Positions 54,095 through 63,127 are shown, counted from the first letter of the stretch. The stretch is DNA of 64,000 bases from DATLMR01 sp964615905 (GCA_964615905.1 CAZTUB010000009.1:62001-126000), one strand, 5' to 3'. Program-made: numbers and translations. Notes: generated by a model from the sequence alone, not told the origin.

Positions 54095-54490
54095 TCTAAT
54101 CAGTCCTCATCATTCATTACAGGCATGCCCCGCGCGCTTCCCCGGCCGCTCCTGCAGCGATCAGCCCGCCGTCTGTGTCATTCATCACCGGATTAGAACG
54201 CCGCTTATAGAGCCTCTAATCGCGATTTTCAATATCAAATTGGACCCTACAGAGCAAAACCCGCCCGCCGCCGTTGTCAAATTCCCTTGATTTTTGAATG
54301 GCGACTCATGGATTATTGGACAAAATCAGTATTTTGACCAATTCGGCAGCTACCTCAACTTGAATAGAAAGCCACTGAACTCGCTCCCTGCTCTCAAATC
54401 CAATTATCCAACTCCTAAACAACTTAAATATTGGGTTTAGACCTATCAAACCCGAGTCTTAGCAAGCTCTCGGATGCTTTAAGCGGGCAG
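54095..54490. other. Intergenic spacer upstream of the 21-bp repeat array
   Basis: About 400 bp between the TIR gene and the tandem array. I see no gene, RNA or strong hairpin; the latter part is AT-rich. Confidence 0.5.
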
Positions 54491-54700
54491 TCTTATGTCA
54501 TAGGATGGCGATCTTATAGCATAAGCGCGTCGTCCTATAACATAAGATTGCGATCCTATAGACTCGGATGGCTGTCCTATAGCATAAGACGGCGATCCTA
54601 TAGAGTTCGCGCCTCATCCTGAAGCATAGGACGGCCAGCTTATCTCATAATCTCTAGCTCTTATAAAACAGGATGGCTCTCCTACGGCTCGGTTACAAAA
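54491..54700. repeat. Ten tandem degenerate 21-bp repeats
   Basis: Ten consecutive 21-bp units start at 54491, 54512, 54533, 54554, 54575, 54596, 54617, 54638, 54659 and 54680, with a consensus near TCCTATAGCATAAGACGGCGA. The central six or seven are closest. A 63-residue frame (54431-54622) reads the units as a heptapeptide repeat (SYSIRRR), but it stops inside unit seven while the DNA repeat goes on, so coding is doubtful. Twenty-one bp is two helical turns. There are no spacers of CRISPR type. A plasmid-like iteron array or minisatellite is possible. Confidence 0.85.
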
Positions 54701-54813
54701 TCTATCTTTACCCTGTTGAAACTCTATTTTGTTGTTGTGTTATATATATAACAATTCTATGATAGCGCCATACAGATCGGGTTAACCTGAATGTCCTAGA
54801 AAAGGAGAATAGT

Positions 54814-55185
54814 ATGGCTAAAGACGAAACCAAGCGGTTGGCTCCGGCTACTCTTGCGCAGGATGAAGCTGCGCTGGATGCTTTGCAGAATATCGCCGGG
54901 TATGAGCCTAACAATCCTAACTATCGGGTCGAAGCGGTTGCGCAGGCGCGCGAGGCTATGCGCGCGGCTCAGGCTGCCGAAAATCAAGCTGCGGCGGCTG
55001 CCGGTGTTGCTCGTGATGCGGCTGCCAATCTCGAATGGGCTTATCATAATCTGATTCTCGGCGTTAAAGATCAAGTACGCGGGCAATTCGGAAAGGACTC
55101 TGCGCAGTTGCAGGGGCTCGGCCTCAAGCGAATCTCTGAATATAAGTCGAAACGACCAAAGGCCAGGACCGCCCCCGGCTCTTGA
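54814..55185 (+). CDS. Small helical protein, uncharacterised
   Basis: 123 residues behind a strong AAGGAGA (54800-54806). The sequence is Ala-rich helix (AQAREAMRAAQAAENQAAAAAGVARDAAANLEWAYHN is far too long to list as one motif, see 162 bases from 54942) with a conserved-looking start KDETKRLAPATLAQDEAALDAL and end GVKDQVRGQFGKDSAQLQGLGLKR. I recall similar small proteins of unknown function in diverse bacteria, but cannot name a family. No membrane segment. It lies directly downstream of the tandem array, so that array could be its upstream regulatory region. Confidence 0.75.
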   Translation: MAKDETKRLAPATLAQDEAALDALQNIAGYEPNNPNYRVEAVAQAREAMRAAQAAENQAAAAAGVARDAAANLEWAYHNLILGVKDQVRGQFGKDSAQLQGLGLKRISEYKSKRPKARTAPGS

Positions 55186-55199
55186 TCGCAAACAGCTAC

Positions 55200-55229
55200 G
55201 GGGCGCAGCCTGACTGGTCATTGCGCCCC
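55200..55229 (+). terminator. Hairpin after the 54814 gene
   Basis: Arms GGGGCGCA (55200-55207) and TGCGCCCC (55222-55229), 8 bp perfect, loop 14 nt, 15 nt past the stop. No T-run. Confidence 0.5.
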
Positions 55230-55384
55230 ATAAGCTCAATTCAATCTGACAGCTATCGCGCCTTCATATACGACCCGAAACCCAGCCGGATTTTGCCTCC
55301 CGGTTTTAACTTAAAATAATCTTAGACAAGGCCCAGGTTACATGATATGTACCACCGGTCAATCTCATTAAAAGGAGGGTCCAG

Positions 55385-55744
55385 GTGGAGAACCAATTAG
55401 AGGCGCTGAAGCTTCTTAAGGAATGGAGCATCTGGCTGGTCAGCATTCAATCAGGGGCGCTGGCCTTGATCGCTGCCGTCGTAAATCCCAGGAGCACGTT
55501 TACCTTCTCAGGAGCGGGCGCGAGGTTGACCGTCGTCTTTCCGGGGCTTTCGATAATTTGCGCTACGTGGGTTTTGGCAGCGATCCCCTCGATTGCTCAG
55601 CGCATCAAGCCGACAGACAATATTCATAAGATGTCCATTTTCGATTCCGTGCGTATCCCGCTCTGGGTACTGACAGCGGCTCAGCACTGGTTCGCGGTCA
55701 TCGGTATCCTGGTCTTTGTTGTATCTTATGCAATGAACGAATAA
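55385..55744 (+). CDS. Small membrane protein, uncharacterised
   Basis: 119 residues from GTG 55385, with AAAGGAGGG upstream (55371-55379). Three hydrophobic segments are visible: WLVSIQSGALALIAAVV (about 17-33), LSIICATWVLAAIP and WFAVIGILVFVVSYA. The family is not recognised. It ends 184 nt before the next gene's start. Confidence 0.7.
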   Translation: MENQLEALKLLKEWSIWLVSIQSGALALIAAVVNPRSTFTFSGAGARLTVVFPGLSIICATWVLAAIPSIAQRIKPTDNIHKMSIFDSVRIPLWVLTAAQHWFAVIGILVFVVSYAMNE

Positions 55745-55927
55745 GTGAGTGGTGAGGGAAACCGGGGCTGCTGGTATTGACCGCCCGATGACTCGTTATG
55801 CCGGAGGGCGGAGGGCGAAGTTCGTATGTACAGGCCAGCGGGCTTACCATCGCCGGGTCAACTCTGTCCGCAGGCGACGGTAATCAACTTTACCGAGGTA
55901 AGGCGCTGGCCGCAAAAGGAGGGAGTC

Positions 55928-56545
55928 ATGAAAAGGATCGTCATAAGTTTTTTCACCATCGCTTTGACTATGATTCCGGCGTATGCGCAGGTGATGACAG
56001 GGCCGGGCGCTCAATCCGACTGCGCTTTGTCGGCAGCGAACTCCCCGGCCGTCCGGGGCATCCGGTTGGGCATGACTGTTCAACAGTTGCTCGCGTTGTT
56101 TCCGGCGAGCGGCAAGAGAAAAGAGATGGCCGACGCGGTTGAGAGAGCTAAATCGGCCACGGGCAGCGAGGTCGTCTATCTGCTGTTCTACCCCGCGACT
56201 GACGGCGGCGGCGAGCATCTGGCCGGGGTCGATTCAATCTCGGTTGGCGTGTACAGGGGCCAGGTTGTCGATTTCAGCGTCTTTTACGTTGGCCCGACGT
56301 GGAACACGGTTGATGAATGGATTGAAAAGCTCGCGGAGTCATTGGGGCTGCCGAGAGCGCAAGGATGGGCAGCAGGCCCAGGCGAGAACCCGAACAAGGT
56401 ACTGAGGTGCAAAGGGGTAGAGATCACGGCGGGGATACTGGGCGGAGGAGGGTCGATCCGCGTGCGCAATACAGAGACAAGTACGGGGACTGCCGACCGG
56501 CGAGATACCGGTGAAGAGAAAAAGAGGCGAGAGTTCAAGCCGTAA
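55928..56545 (+). CDS. Secreted protein of unknown function
   Basis: ATG 55928 (MKRIVISFFTIALTMIPAYAQ) follows AAGGAGGGAG; the longer frame from 55826 has no such signal. The mature domain begins RGIRLGMTVQQLLALFP, a short motif seen in several small secreted proteins, and ends with an Arg/Glu/Thr tail. No catalytic residues visible. Confidence 0.75.
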   Translation: MKRIVISFFTIALTMIPAYAQVMTGPGAQSDCALSAANSPAVRGIRLGMTVQQLLALFPASGKRKEMADAVERAKSATGSEVVYLLFYPATDGGGEHLAGVDSISVGVYRGQVVDFSVFYVGPTWNTVDEWIEKLAESLGLPRAQGWAAGPGENPNKVLRCKGVEITAGILGGGGSIRVRNTETSTGTADRRDTGEEKKRREFKP

Positions 56546-56567
56546 AACGGGTGTGGCTCAAGATTGA

Positions 56568-57464
56568 ATGGATACCTGTTTGCCTTCTCTGAACTGGCAA
56601 AGGACCGCTGCTCCTGAGATTCGATCTGTCGAGACGCTCGGCGAAGGTGATTTTTGCGTCTGCTACCTCATCAATCGAACTCACGTGCTGAGGCTTGCGA
56701 AACACGCCGAGGGATCGGCATCGCTCAGGCGAGAGAATAGGCTGCTTCCTCTTCTTAAAGACCACCTCGATGTCGAGATTCCCAGAATCGAAGAGTCCGG
56801 CACGCGAACCGGTACGGGCGAGCAGTTCGTCTTCTATCCTCTCGTACCCGGCGTGGCGTTAGAACCTGAGGTGCTCTCCTCGCTCGACGAGCGGTGCCGG
56901 TTAAGCCTTGTCGGGCAGATGGCGGGATTTGCCGCAAGGCTGCACAGCTTCCCCGTCGAACTGGCAGCCTCTTGCGGGTTAAAAGAGATTGATCCCCGCC
57001 GCTATTTGCCTGAAATGATCGGTCGCGCGGGCGATCTCATCTCTCACCTTATGACGGCAGACGTTTGGCGATACTACAAACGGCTCTTAGAGCTATACCT
57101 CGATACGCCTGAGCTTCACAGCTACCGGCGGGCGCTGCTGCACGGCGACCTGTCGCCGGGTCACCTCCTGGCCGATCTGGAAGGATGCGCGCTGACGGGC
57201 GTAATCGACTTTGGCGATAGCATTATCGGCGACCCGCACAGGGACTTGATCTACCTGCTTGAAGATTACGGAAAGGATACGCTCGATCTCTTTTTGACTT
57301 TCTATTCCCCTGACGCAAAGCGACAGGCGACCACGCGCGTCCAGGTCTTCCAGCAGATGAACAACGTCGAGTATTGCATATCAAAGCTGTCAGAAGGCGG
57401 GGATACGCTTGAAGAAGCGCTCGATACGCTGGCCGCGCAGGCTACGACCGAGCCTCTGGTATGA
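56568..57464 (+). CDS. APH-family aminoglycoside phosphotransferase-like kinase
   Basis: 298 residues. APH/choline-kinase fold: the nucleotide-binding lobe with LGEGDFCVCYLIN, then LLHGDLSPGHLLAD with catalytic Asp and Asn-like position, then VIDFGDSIIGDPHRDL (metal Asp). The family phosphorylates small alcohols or antibiotics such as aminoglycosides and macrolides; nothing here shows the substrate. It is 23 nt downstream of the secreted gene. Confidence 0.9.
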   Translation: MDTCLPSLNWQRTAAPEIRSVETLGEGDFCVCYLINRTHVLRLAKHAEGSASLRRENRLLPLLKDHLDVEIPRIEESGTRTGTGEQFVFYPLVPGVALEPEVLSSLDERCRLSLVGQMAGFAARLHSFPVELAASCGLKEIDPRRYLPEMIGRAGDLISHLMTADVWRYYKRLLELYLDTPELHSYRRALLHGDLSPGHLLADLEGCALTGVIDFGDSIIGDPHRDLIYLLEDYGKDTLDLFLTFYSPDAKRQATTRVQVFQQMNNVEYCISKLSEGGDTLEEALDTLAAQATTEPLV

Positions 57465-57482
57465 ACCGCGAAGCTAAAGGTT

Positions 57483-58058
57483 TCAGGCGGCTTTCGATTC
57501 CGGCTTTCTTAGAAACCGTCTTGATGCCAGCAGCAATAACGCCAGGAGAAGATAGAAGACGCCGAGCGCGACCAGGCTAAACTTCGGGATAGCACACCAC
57601 TTTGCAACCATCGGCCACGCATCGCCTCCGGTCGATTTCAGCATACGTATCATTGCGAAATTCTCTACGGCGTCGAGTACGCCTGCGCCGAGCACAAGCC
57701 AGCCGAGTGTCGCGCCCGCCTTCGTCAACAGGCGATACCGCGTGAGGCTCGCGCCGGCCACGATGCAGGCCAGAGATATTGCGAGCGGGTAGACGCACAA
57801 AAAGAGGTAATCTACGCCTATGCTCAAGAACGCATCACGGCGCGCAGCCTCCGGCCACGAGCTTACGATCTGTTCGGCGCGCGACCCTGAGCCGGCAAGC
57901 TCGAAAGAGATGATCCCCTGTGGAGCTGTCTGGTTCTTCAACGATTGCCCGATTGACGAAAGAACAAGGCTCAGAGCAATTGTCGCGGTAATCAGTATGA
58001 TAAGTAGAGGAACCCTTGCTCTCTCTTTAACCCACGAGTAGGGAGTCAGTCCCATCAC
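57483..58058 (-). CDS. Multi-pass membrane protein, uncharacterised
   Basis: 191 residues with about four hydrophobic helices: near the N-terminus (PLLIILITATIALSLVLSS), LFLCVYPLAISLACIVAG, ATLGWLVLGAGVLDAVENF and a C-terminal FSLVALGVFYLLLALLLLAS. The VLDAVEN motif recurs in a poorly known membrane family. Function unknown. It is transcribed away from the alpha/beta hydrolase across a 138-bp gap. Confidence 0.75.
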   Translation of the reverse strand: MMGLTPYSWVKERARVPLLIILITATIALSLVLSSIGQSLKNQTAPQGIISFELAGSGSRAEQIVSSWPEAARRDAFLSIGVDYLFLCVYPLAISLACIVAGASLTRYRLLTKAGATLGWLVLGAGVLDAVENFAMIRMLKSTGGDAWPMVAKWCAIPKFSLVALGVFYLLLALLLLASRRFLRKPESKAA

Positions 58059-58196
58059 AGGCCTCCGCTTCCGGTTTTATCGCGGCCTGGCGTGATCGAT
58101 TTAGTGCCGCGCGCGAATCGAGTATAGTATATCTTTCTTGAAACCCTTTATGCTGTGATTCGATGCTGAAGAACGATTCCACTTTCGGAGGTCTGT

Positions 58197-59150
58197 GTGA
58201 ATAACTATCTAGACTATACGGGCCGCGACGATCTGCTCGGCGGCGGCGTGAAGATGATACCCGTGGAGACGCCAAAGGGGACCTTTCGCGTATGGACAAA
58301 GCGAGTCGGCAACAACCCGACCGCAAAGGTGCTGTTGCTGCACGGCGGCCCCGGCGCGACTCACGAGTATTACGAGGCGTGCGACAGTTATTTCCCCGGC
58401 GCGGGGATCGAGTATTACTACTACGATCAACTCGGTTCGGCCTACAGCGATCAGCCGGACGATGCGGAGCTGTGGGAGGTGCCTCGTTTCGTCGAGGAAG
58501 TCGAACAGGTCCGCTCGGCGCTCGGTCTGGACCGGTCGAGCTTCTTTCTTATGGGCCACTCGTGGGGCGGGATACTGGCAATTGAGTATGCGCTCAAGTA
58601 CCAGCAAAACCTCAAAGGGCTTGTGATCTCGAATATGATGGCAAGCATACCCGCTTATAATCAGTACGCCGAAAAGGTGTTGATGCCGACTATGGATCAA
58701 GCTGCGCTTGCAGAGATCAAACGGCTTGAGTCTTCTGGCGAGTACGAGGACCCGCGATATATGGAGTTGTTGATGGAGCACCACTATGTCTATCACGTGC
58801 TGCGCATGCCGCCGGAGCAGTGGCCGGACCCCGCCACCCGAGCGTTCAAGCACATCAACCCGGCTGTCTACGTCCTTATGCAGGGGCCGAGCGAGCTGGG
58901 CGCGAGCGGCAAGCTGTCGGATTGGGACCGCACTGCCGACCTGGGAAGGCTTGCCGTGCCGACCCTCGTGATAGGGGCGCAGTACGACACTATGGACCCG
59001 GCACATATGGAGTGGATGGCCGGTCAGGTGCAGAAGGGCCGCTACCTCTACTGCCCGGAAGGCAGCCACATGTCGATGTACGACGATCAGAAAACCTACT
59101 ACGACGGCCTGATACGGTTCATCAAAGATGTGGACACGGGCCAGCTCTGA
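58197..59150 (+). CDS. Proline iminopeptidase-family alpha/beta hydrolase (S33)
   Basis: 317 residues from GTG 58197, preceded by GGAGG (58186-58190). Signatures are LLLHGGPGATHEYY (oxyanion hole), nucleophile elbow GHSWGG, the second-strand YYYDQLGSAYSDQP and the Asp/His region near VIGAQYDTMD and PEGSHMSMYDD. Family members cleave N-terminal proline from peptides or act on related amides. No signal peptide. It complements the S9, M16 and M49-like peptidases. Confidence 0.93.
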   Translation: MNNYLDYTGRDDLLGGGVKMIPVETPKGTFRVWTKRVGNNPTAKVLLLHGGPGATHEYYEACDSYFPGAGIEYYYYDQLGSAYSDQPDDAELWEVPRFVEEVEQVRSALGLDRSSFFLMGHSWGGILAIEYALKYQQNLKGLVISNMMASIPAYNQYAEKVLMPTMDQAALAEIKRLESSGEYEDPRYMELLMEHHYVYHVLRMPPEQWPDPATRAFKHINPAVYVLMQGPSELGASGKLSDWDRTADLGRLAVPTLVIGAQYDTMDPAHMEWMAGQVQKGRYLYCPEGSHMSMYDDQKTYYDGLIRFIKDVDTGQL

Positions 59151-59178
59151 GTCTTGAGAGCAGTCGCCGGTTGCGTGA

Positions 59179-59216
59179 TTTAGGAAAGGGCGGCCTTCGC
59201 GCCGCCGCTTCCTAAA
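59179..59216. terminator. Bidirectional hairpin between the S33 hydrolase and PilZ genes
   Basis: Arms of 16 nt, TTTAGGAAAGGGCGGC (59179-59194) and GCCGCCGCTTCCTAAA (59201-59216), pair with one 2-nt mismatch, loop CTTCGC. Both genes converge on it. Confidence 0.6.
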
Positions 59217-59221
59217 CCGAG

Positions 59222-59533
59222 CTAGGGTTGTTCTTCGCCGCCAATAAGTTTTTTGATCTGGTTCACCTGTTCGCTGCTTATCGATATAAAAGCAACGCCC
59301 ATACCTGAGCCGGTCTGGCGGTGCGCGACCACTCCATATGTTTCGATCTGCTGGCCTCTTTCCAGACTGAACCTCAGTTTCAGGTGTAATCCGACTGTTA
59401 GTGGAGAATCTGTCTCGATGAAGACGCCCAGCGTGCCGAGGTTGGTGATGCGGGCTTTCCTGCGAACACCTGCGCTTTCAAACTCCACGTCGATAAGTAG
59501 GGGTATACGCTCTGATCGCCTCTGGTCTTGCAC
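59222..59533 (-). CDS. PilZ domain protein
   Basis: 103 residues, a single PilZ domain. The c-di-GMP binding motifs are seen: RRSER at 5-9 (RxxxR) and NLGTLG (a D/NxSxxG variant with Gly in the Ser place) near 33-38. Likely a c-di-GMP effector for motility or polysaccharide; the variant second motif may lower affinity. Confidence 0.9.
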   Translation of the reverse strand: MQDQRRSERIPLLIDVEFESAGVRRKARITNLGTLGVFIETDSPLTVGLHLKLRFSLERGQQIETYGVVAHRQTGSGMGVAFISISSEQVNQIKKLIGGEEQP

Positions 59534-59726
59534 GGGGATACTCTCCTTTAAGACTAGTCTATGTGATTAGAGGGCAACGAAGGTGACGCAGGCCAGATGA
59601 TAACAGCCATTATCTCAGGGTTCAATTCTTCTGACAGCGAAAGTGGCAGCTTCGATTCACTCGCCTGACGACTATGGCTCGCGGCTATATCGGCATGGCA
59701 CAATAGTTCCTCGCAGGTTCGGGGGA

Positions 59727-59840
59727 ATGCTGATGAATGATAAAGAAAACAGACCCGGCTTTAGCTCGATGGCCGTTGTGGGGTTCGGGTTCGGCGTGCT
59801 TACCGTTATAGTCGTTCTCTTCGCGTTGAAGGGGTGCTAA
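59727..59840 (+). CDS. Very small single-pass membrane protein
   Basis: ATG 59727 or 59733 gives 35-37 residues with one hydrophobic helix (SMAVVGFGFGVLTVIVVLFALKGC) ending in GC. GGGGG lies just upstream. The longer frame from 59643 has no ribosome-binding site. Function unknown. Confidence 0.5.
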   Translation: MLMNDKENRPGFSSMAVVGFGFGVLTVIVVLFALKGC

Positions 59841-59933
59841 ACAGGGCGGGTAGTTTCAGGTAAGACTTTTCGGTTCTGCCCGGCCCGTGGAGCGCTCGCC
59901 GGAGCTTTGCTTCAGGGACGATTTTGAATACTT

Positions 59934-60734
59934 ATGACCAAACCTTATATCGCCGCGTCGAGCTACCTGAACGCAGCGCCGCTCTGTTACAGCTTCATCG
60001 AAGGCGGCCAGAAAGATCGCTGCGGGTTTCTTTCAGACGCAGCCCCGTGGCGTTGCGCAGAGCTGCTGGTCCAGGGCCGCGCCGACGCCGCGCTTATCCC
60101 TGTCATCGAGTATCAAAGGATCGCCGGTCTCAAGATCTCGCCCGGCGCTTCAGTTTCATCAAAAAAGAGCGTCCGCAGCGTTATACTGGCCTCGCGTGTT
60201 CCGATTGGTGAGGTCCGCCGCGTTGCGCTCGACACCTCTTCGCGCACTTCGGCCGCGCTCATTCAGATCATACTGAGCCGGTTTTACGGGCTGGAGATTG
60301 AGTACAGTACCGCGCCGCCAAAGATCGAAGAGATGCTCGAAGCCGCAGACGCCGCGCTTATCATCGGGGACCCGGCGATGCTCGTAGACCGTTCGAGCCT
60401 GCACGTTTACGACCTTGCCGAGGAGTGGCGCAAGCATACAGCTCTCCCTTTCGTCTTCGCATTCTGGGCGGTCAGAAAAGACTCGGTCGCGTGGCCCGGC
60501 GGCGTCAATTTTATCGAAGCAAAACTAGAAGGGATCGCCCACACGGACGAGATCGCCGCCGCTTACGCAGCGAGGCTCGGGCTTACGAGGGATGATCTGG
60601 TTACTTACCTGACGGAGAATATCAGCTACGACCTCGACCCTGAGAGCTTGCAAGGTTTGAGGCTTTACTATGACCTCGCGCACGAATGCGGGCTTATAGA
60701 GAGAGTGCGCGAGCTTGAGTTCAGCGGCGAATGA
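59934..60734 (+). CDS. mqnA: Menaquinone biosynthesis protein MqnA (chorismate dehydratase)
   Basis: 266 residues of the MqnA/MqnD periplasmic-binding-protein-like fold. The start (PYIAASSYLNAAPLCYSF), PAD-AALIPVIEYQRI and the terminal TYLTENISYDLDPESLQGLRLYYDLA are characteristic of MqnA. It makes 3-enolpyruvylbenzoate from chorismate in the futalosine menaquinone pathway, rather than the MenFDHCEB route. The other genes (mqnB, C, D) are not in this window. Confidence 0.93.
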   Translation: MTKPYIAASSYLNAAPLCYSFIEGGQKDRCGFLSDAAPWRCAELLVQGRADAALIPVIEYQRIAGLKISPGASVSSKKSVRSVILASRVPIGEVRRVALDTSSRTSAALIQIILSRFYGLEIEYSTAPPKIEEMLEAADAALIIGDPAMLVDRSSLHVYDLAEEWRKHTALPFVFAFWAVRKDSVAWPGGVNFIEAKLEGIAHTDEIAAAYAARLGLTRDDLVTYLTENISYDLDPESLQGLRLYYDLAHECGLIERVRELEFSGE

Positions 60735-60822
60735 TGAGTTTTGAATCCTGAGCTGCTTCTAAGCAAACGCTTGCGAGCGACGACCTCAAGAGTCAAAACC
60801 CAGGATTCGACCGCGATCAAAG

Positions 60823-61068
60823 TTACTGTTGAGATTCGCCCTGCTGGGCAGCTTGAGCAGAGTCCTCCCCGCCGCCCGTGTTTGCGTGTTCGCCCGCTTC
60901 ATCGACTGTATGAGAGCCGAGTATATGCCGCCCCTCTTCGCTGCGTGGGTCTATAGTGCGGATATGCTTTCTGCCGCGCATCTCCCAGATGGCCGTTACC
61001 ACGCCGTCTTTTTCAACCGCGTGATATGTAGTCTCATTCTCACCTGCCTGTGCTTCCTGCTCCTCCAT
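60823..61068 (-). CDS. Small acidic protein, uncharacterised
   Basis: 81 residues starting MEEQEAQAGENET behind AGGAGGA (61075-61081, minus strand). It has a central domain (HAVEKDGVVTAIWEMRGRKHIRTID) between Glu/Gln/Gly-rich flexible ends. No family recognised. The ribosome-binding site and compositional bias support a real gene. Confidence 0.6.
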   Translation of the reverse strand: MEEQEAQAGENETTYHAVEKDGVVTAIWEMRGRKHIRTIDPRSEEGRHILGSHTVDEAGEHANTGGGEDSAQAAQQGESQQ

Positions 61069-61199
61069 CGAGTCCTCCTAATTGGTTTGTCTTCTATAAT
61101 GCAGCCTCAAAGTTTAATAGCCGCGACCTGACTCTGTCCAGTAGGGCTAGAGCAGGCAGCGGCTATTGAGGCAGTTAACGAAGCGAGGGCCAGTCGGAT

Positions 61200-61838
61200 T
61201 CAGTTCTGTTGTTTGGTCTCGTTGAGCCTTCGCTCGCGCTGCTCACGGCGAAGTTTTCGTTCCAGCTCGTTAAACCGTATGACCTGCTCCGTCGTCAAAA
61301 CTCCGCGCACCTCTGCGCGCAGCCGCGCCTGAAGCCGTACGAGATCGGCCTGCGCGCGCGCCAGGTCTTCAGCCCTGGCGTTGAACTGAGCTTCGTCGAA
61401 CTGTTCGGCCATGATGGCGCGGTCGAGCCCGCGCTTGGCTTCGCGCACTCTACGACCTGTCGCTATAAGCTCCTCGTCATAGTTGCGGCGTATATCTGCC
61501 ATGCGAAGGTGTTGATCTTGAGTAAGGCCGATAGCGCGCATGACCTCTTGCTGCAGGCGTTGCCGCTGGTTTCGATTGAGCGCGCGGCGATTTCCAAGCC
61601 CGCCCAGCGGGGGGCGGTTTAGCCTGCGCCTGCCGCCGGGAAAAGGCTCCTCGCGTCGGTTTCGTTCTCCCTGAATATCGACTTCGCGCGGGTTTTGTTG
61701 CGGAGCATCCGGCCCTGCTCGCCCGGTTTGACGGCTTTGTGCGGCGGGCTGCCGCTGGGCGTACCCGCTCGCGGTGGCGAGCGGCCCTGCCAGCGCGAGC
61801 GTTAACAGCCACGCAGTTATGGAAAGCTTCTTCATCAC
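61200..61838 (-). CDS. Spy/LTXXQ-like periplasmic protein
   Basis: 212 residues. Signal peptide (LSITAWLLTLALAGPLATASGYA), an Arg/Pro/Gln-rich disordered stretch, then the helical domain with LTQDQHLRMADIRRNYDEEL and LTTEQVIRFNELERKLRREQ. These LTxxQ motifs mark Spy/CpxP-type chaperone or metal-sensing proteins. Position of the motifs and periplasmic export fit; no CpxR or metal-resistance operon is adjacent. Confidence 0.82.
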   Translation of the reverse strand: MMKKLSITAWLLTLALAGPLATASGYAQRQPAAQSRQTGRAGPDAPQQNPREVDIQGERNRREEPFPGGRRRLNRPPLGGLGNRRALNRNQRQRLQQEVMRAIGLTQDQHLRMADIRRNYDEELIATGRRVREAKRGLDRAIMAEQFDEAQFNARAEDLARAQADLVRLQARLRAEVRGVLTTEQVIRFNELERKLRREQRERRLNETKQQN

Positions 61839-61948
61839 TGCTTCAACCCCTTCTCGAAATAACTGCTCCCGTTTAATTAAGGCGTAAGTATAAGACAGAA
61901 CAGGCGGCGCAAAAGTTTGAATAAATTGCGCCGCCCTGCCGGCCTGTC

Positions 61949-62935
61949 TTAATTGTCGCGCGGGACCGCCAGCATGCGCTCAAGCGATTGGCGCGCGCCT
62001 TCGAGCACGTCCGCTTCGACCGTCACCTCGAACTTGTCTTCCAGAAGCGACCGCTTGACGTATTCGAGCGTGATCATCTTCATGTAAGGGCAATGCAGCC
62101 GGCAGCCTATGCAGCCGTCAGCCATCACAAACTCGCGGTCAGGATAACGCTTCTTCATCTGGTGGATGATGCCGCTTTCGGTCGCCACGATAAAGGTTTT
62201 GACATCGGGGTGCAGCGCGATGCGGTCGAGCATGGCGGTGGTCGAGCAGACTTCGTCGGCCAGCGCGATTATGTCTTCGCGGCATTCGGGGTGCGCGATG
62301 ACGATTGCGTCCGGGAATACCGAGCGGGCTTTCGTGACGTTCGCGCCGCGCAGCACGTCGTGAGTCGGGCAGGCTCCGTCATAGACGACTATCTCTTTTT
62401 CGGGGACCTGTTTTTTGACCCAGTTGCCGAGGTTGCGGTCGGGCGTGAAGAGAATCTTGTCCGAAGGCAGGCTCCGGACTATCGAAACGGCGTTGGCGGA
62501 CGTGCAGCATATGTCGCTCATGGCCTTCACCTCGGCGGTCGAGTTGACGTATGTGACGACCGTATAGCCGGGATACCGCGCCTTCCACTCTTCGAGGCTT
62601 TCAGGCGTGATCGAATCCGCGAGCGAGCAACCGGCCGACAGGTTCGGCAACAGGACACGCTTTTCGGGGTTCATGATCTTGGCGGACTCGGCCATGAAAT
62701 GGACCCCGCAAAAGACTATCAAGTCGGCGTCGGTCTTCTGCGCTTCGATAGCCAGACCGAGGCTGTCGCCTGTGAAATCGGCCACGTCCTGAACTTCGGC
62801 CACCTGGTAATTGTGCGCGAGAATGATGGCGTTGCGCTCCCTTGCAAGCTCGCGAATCTCCTGCATGAGCGCCGCGCGGTCAACGCCGAGCGCGGGCGCG
62901 GGCGGCGTAATTATGTTCGTTATTTGAGTGCTCAT
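61949..62935 (-). CDS. nadA: Quinolinate synthase NadA
   Basis: 328 residues. Three conserved cysteines bind the 4Fe-4S cluster: one in VFCGVHFMAE, one in DICCTSANAV and one in DGCIGCRLHCPYM. Iminoaspartate and dihydroxyacetone phosphate give quinolinate for NAD. Signatures are ILAHNYQVAEVQDVADF, VTYVNSTAEVKA, HPECREDI and VATESGIIHQM. Its ATG abuts the stop of the upstream ribbon-helix-helix gene. Confidence 0.95.
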   Translation of the reverse strand: MSTQITNIITPPAPALGVDRAALMQEIRELARERNAIILAHNYQVAEVQDVADFTGDSLGLAIEAQKTDADLIVFCGVHFMAESAKIMNPEKRVLLPNLSAGCSLADSITPESLEEWKARYPGYTVVTYVNSTAEVKAMSDICCTSANAVSIVRSLPSDKILFTPDRNLGNWVKKQVPEKEIVVYDGACPTHDVLRGANVTKARSVFPDAIVIAHPECREDIIALADEVCSTTAMLDRIALHPDVKTFIVATESGIIHQMKKRYPDREFVMADGCIGCRLHCPYMKMITLEYVKRSLLEDKFEVTVEADVLEGARQSLERMLAVPRDN

Positions 62936-63127
62936 CTATTCCTCTACCTTCGCCCCGCGATCCGGCTTGATCTTATCAGTGCCCGCGGGGAAGACCCTCC
63001 AGAACTCCTTGCGAACGAGACTGGTGATCGTCGCGCTCTTGTTGAGCCCGTGATACCGCGCGATGGCCTGAAGCATCAGGTCGTCGCGGTCGCTCGCCGA
63101 AAATGTCCTCACCTTTTTATTCTGCAT
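62936..63127 (-). CDS. Ribbon-helix-helix (CopG-like) regulator
   Basis: 63 residues. KKVRTFSASDRDDLMLQAIARYHGLNKSATITSLVRKEFWRVF has the beta strand and two helices of a ribbon-helix-helix DNA-binding dimer. It is directly upstream of nadA with no gap, so it is likely to control nadA or itself. A 17-bp AT-rich palindrome lies 20 bp upstream of its start. Confidence 0.65.
   Translation of the reverse strand: MQNKKVRTFSASDRDDLMLQAIARYHGLNKSATITSLVRKEFWRVFPAGTDKIKPDRGAKVEE

Noticed and set aside
54431..54622. 63-residue frame reading the 21-bp repeats as SYSIRRR heptapeptides
   Set aside because: It stops in unit seven while repeats continue, has no ribosome-binding site and looks like a by-product of a 21-bp period.
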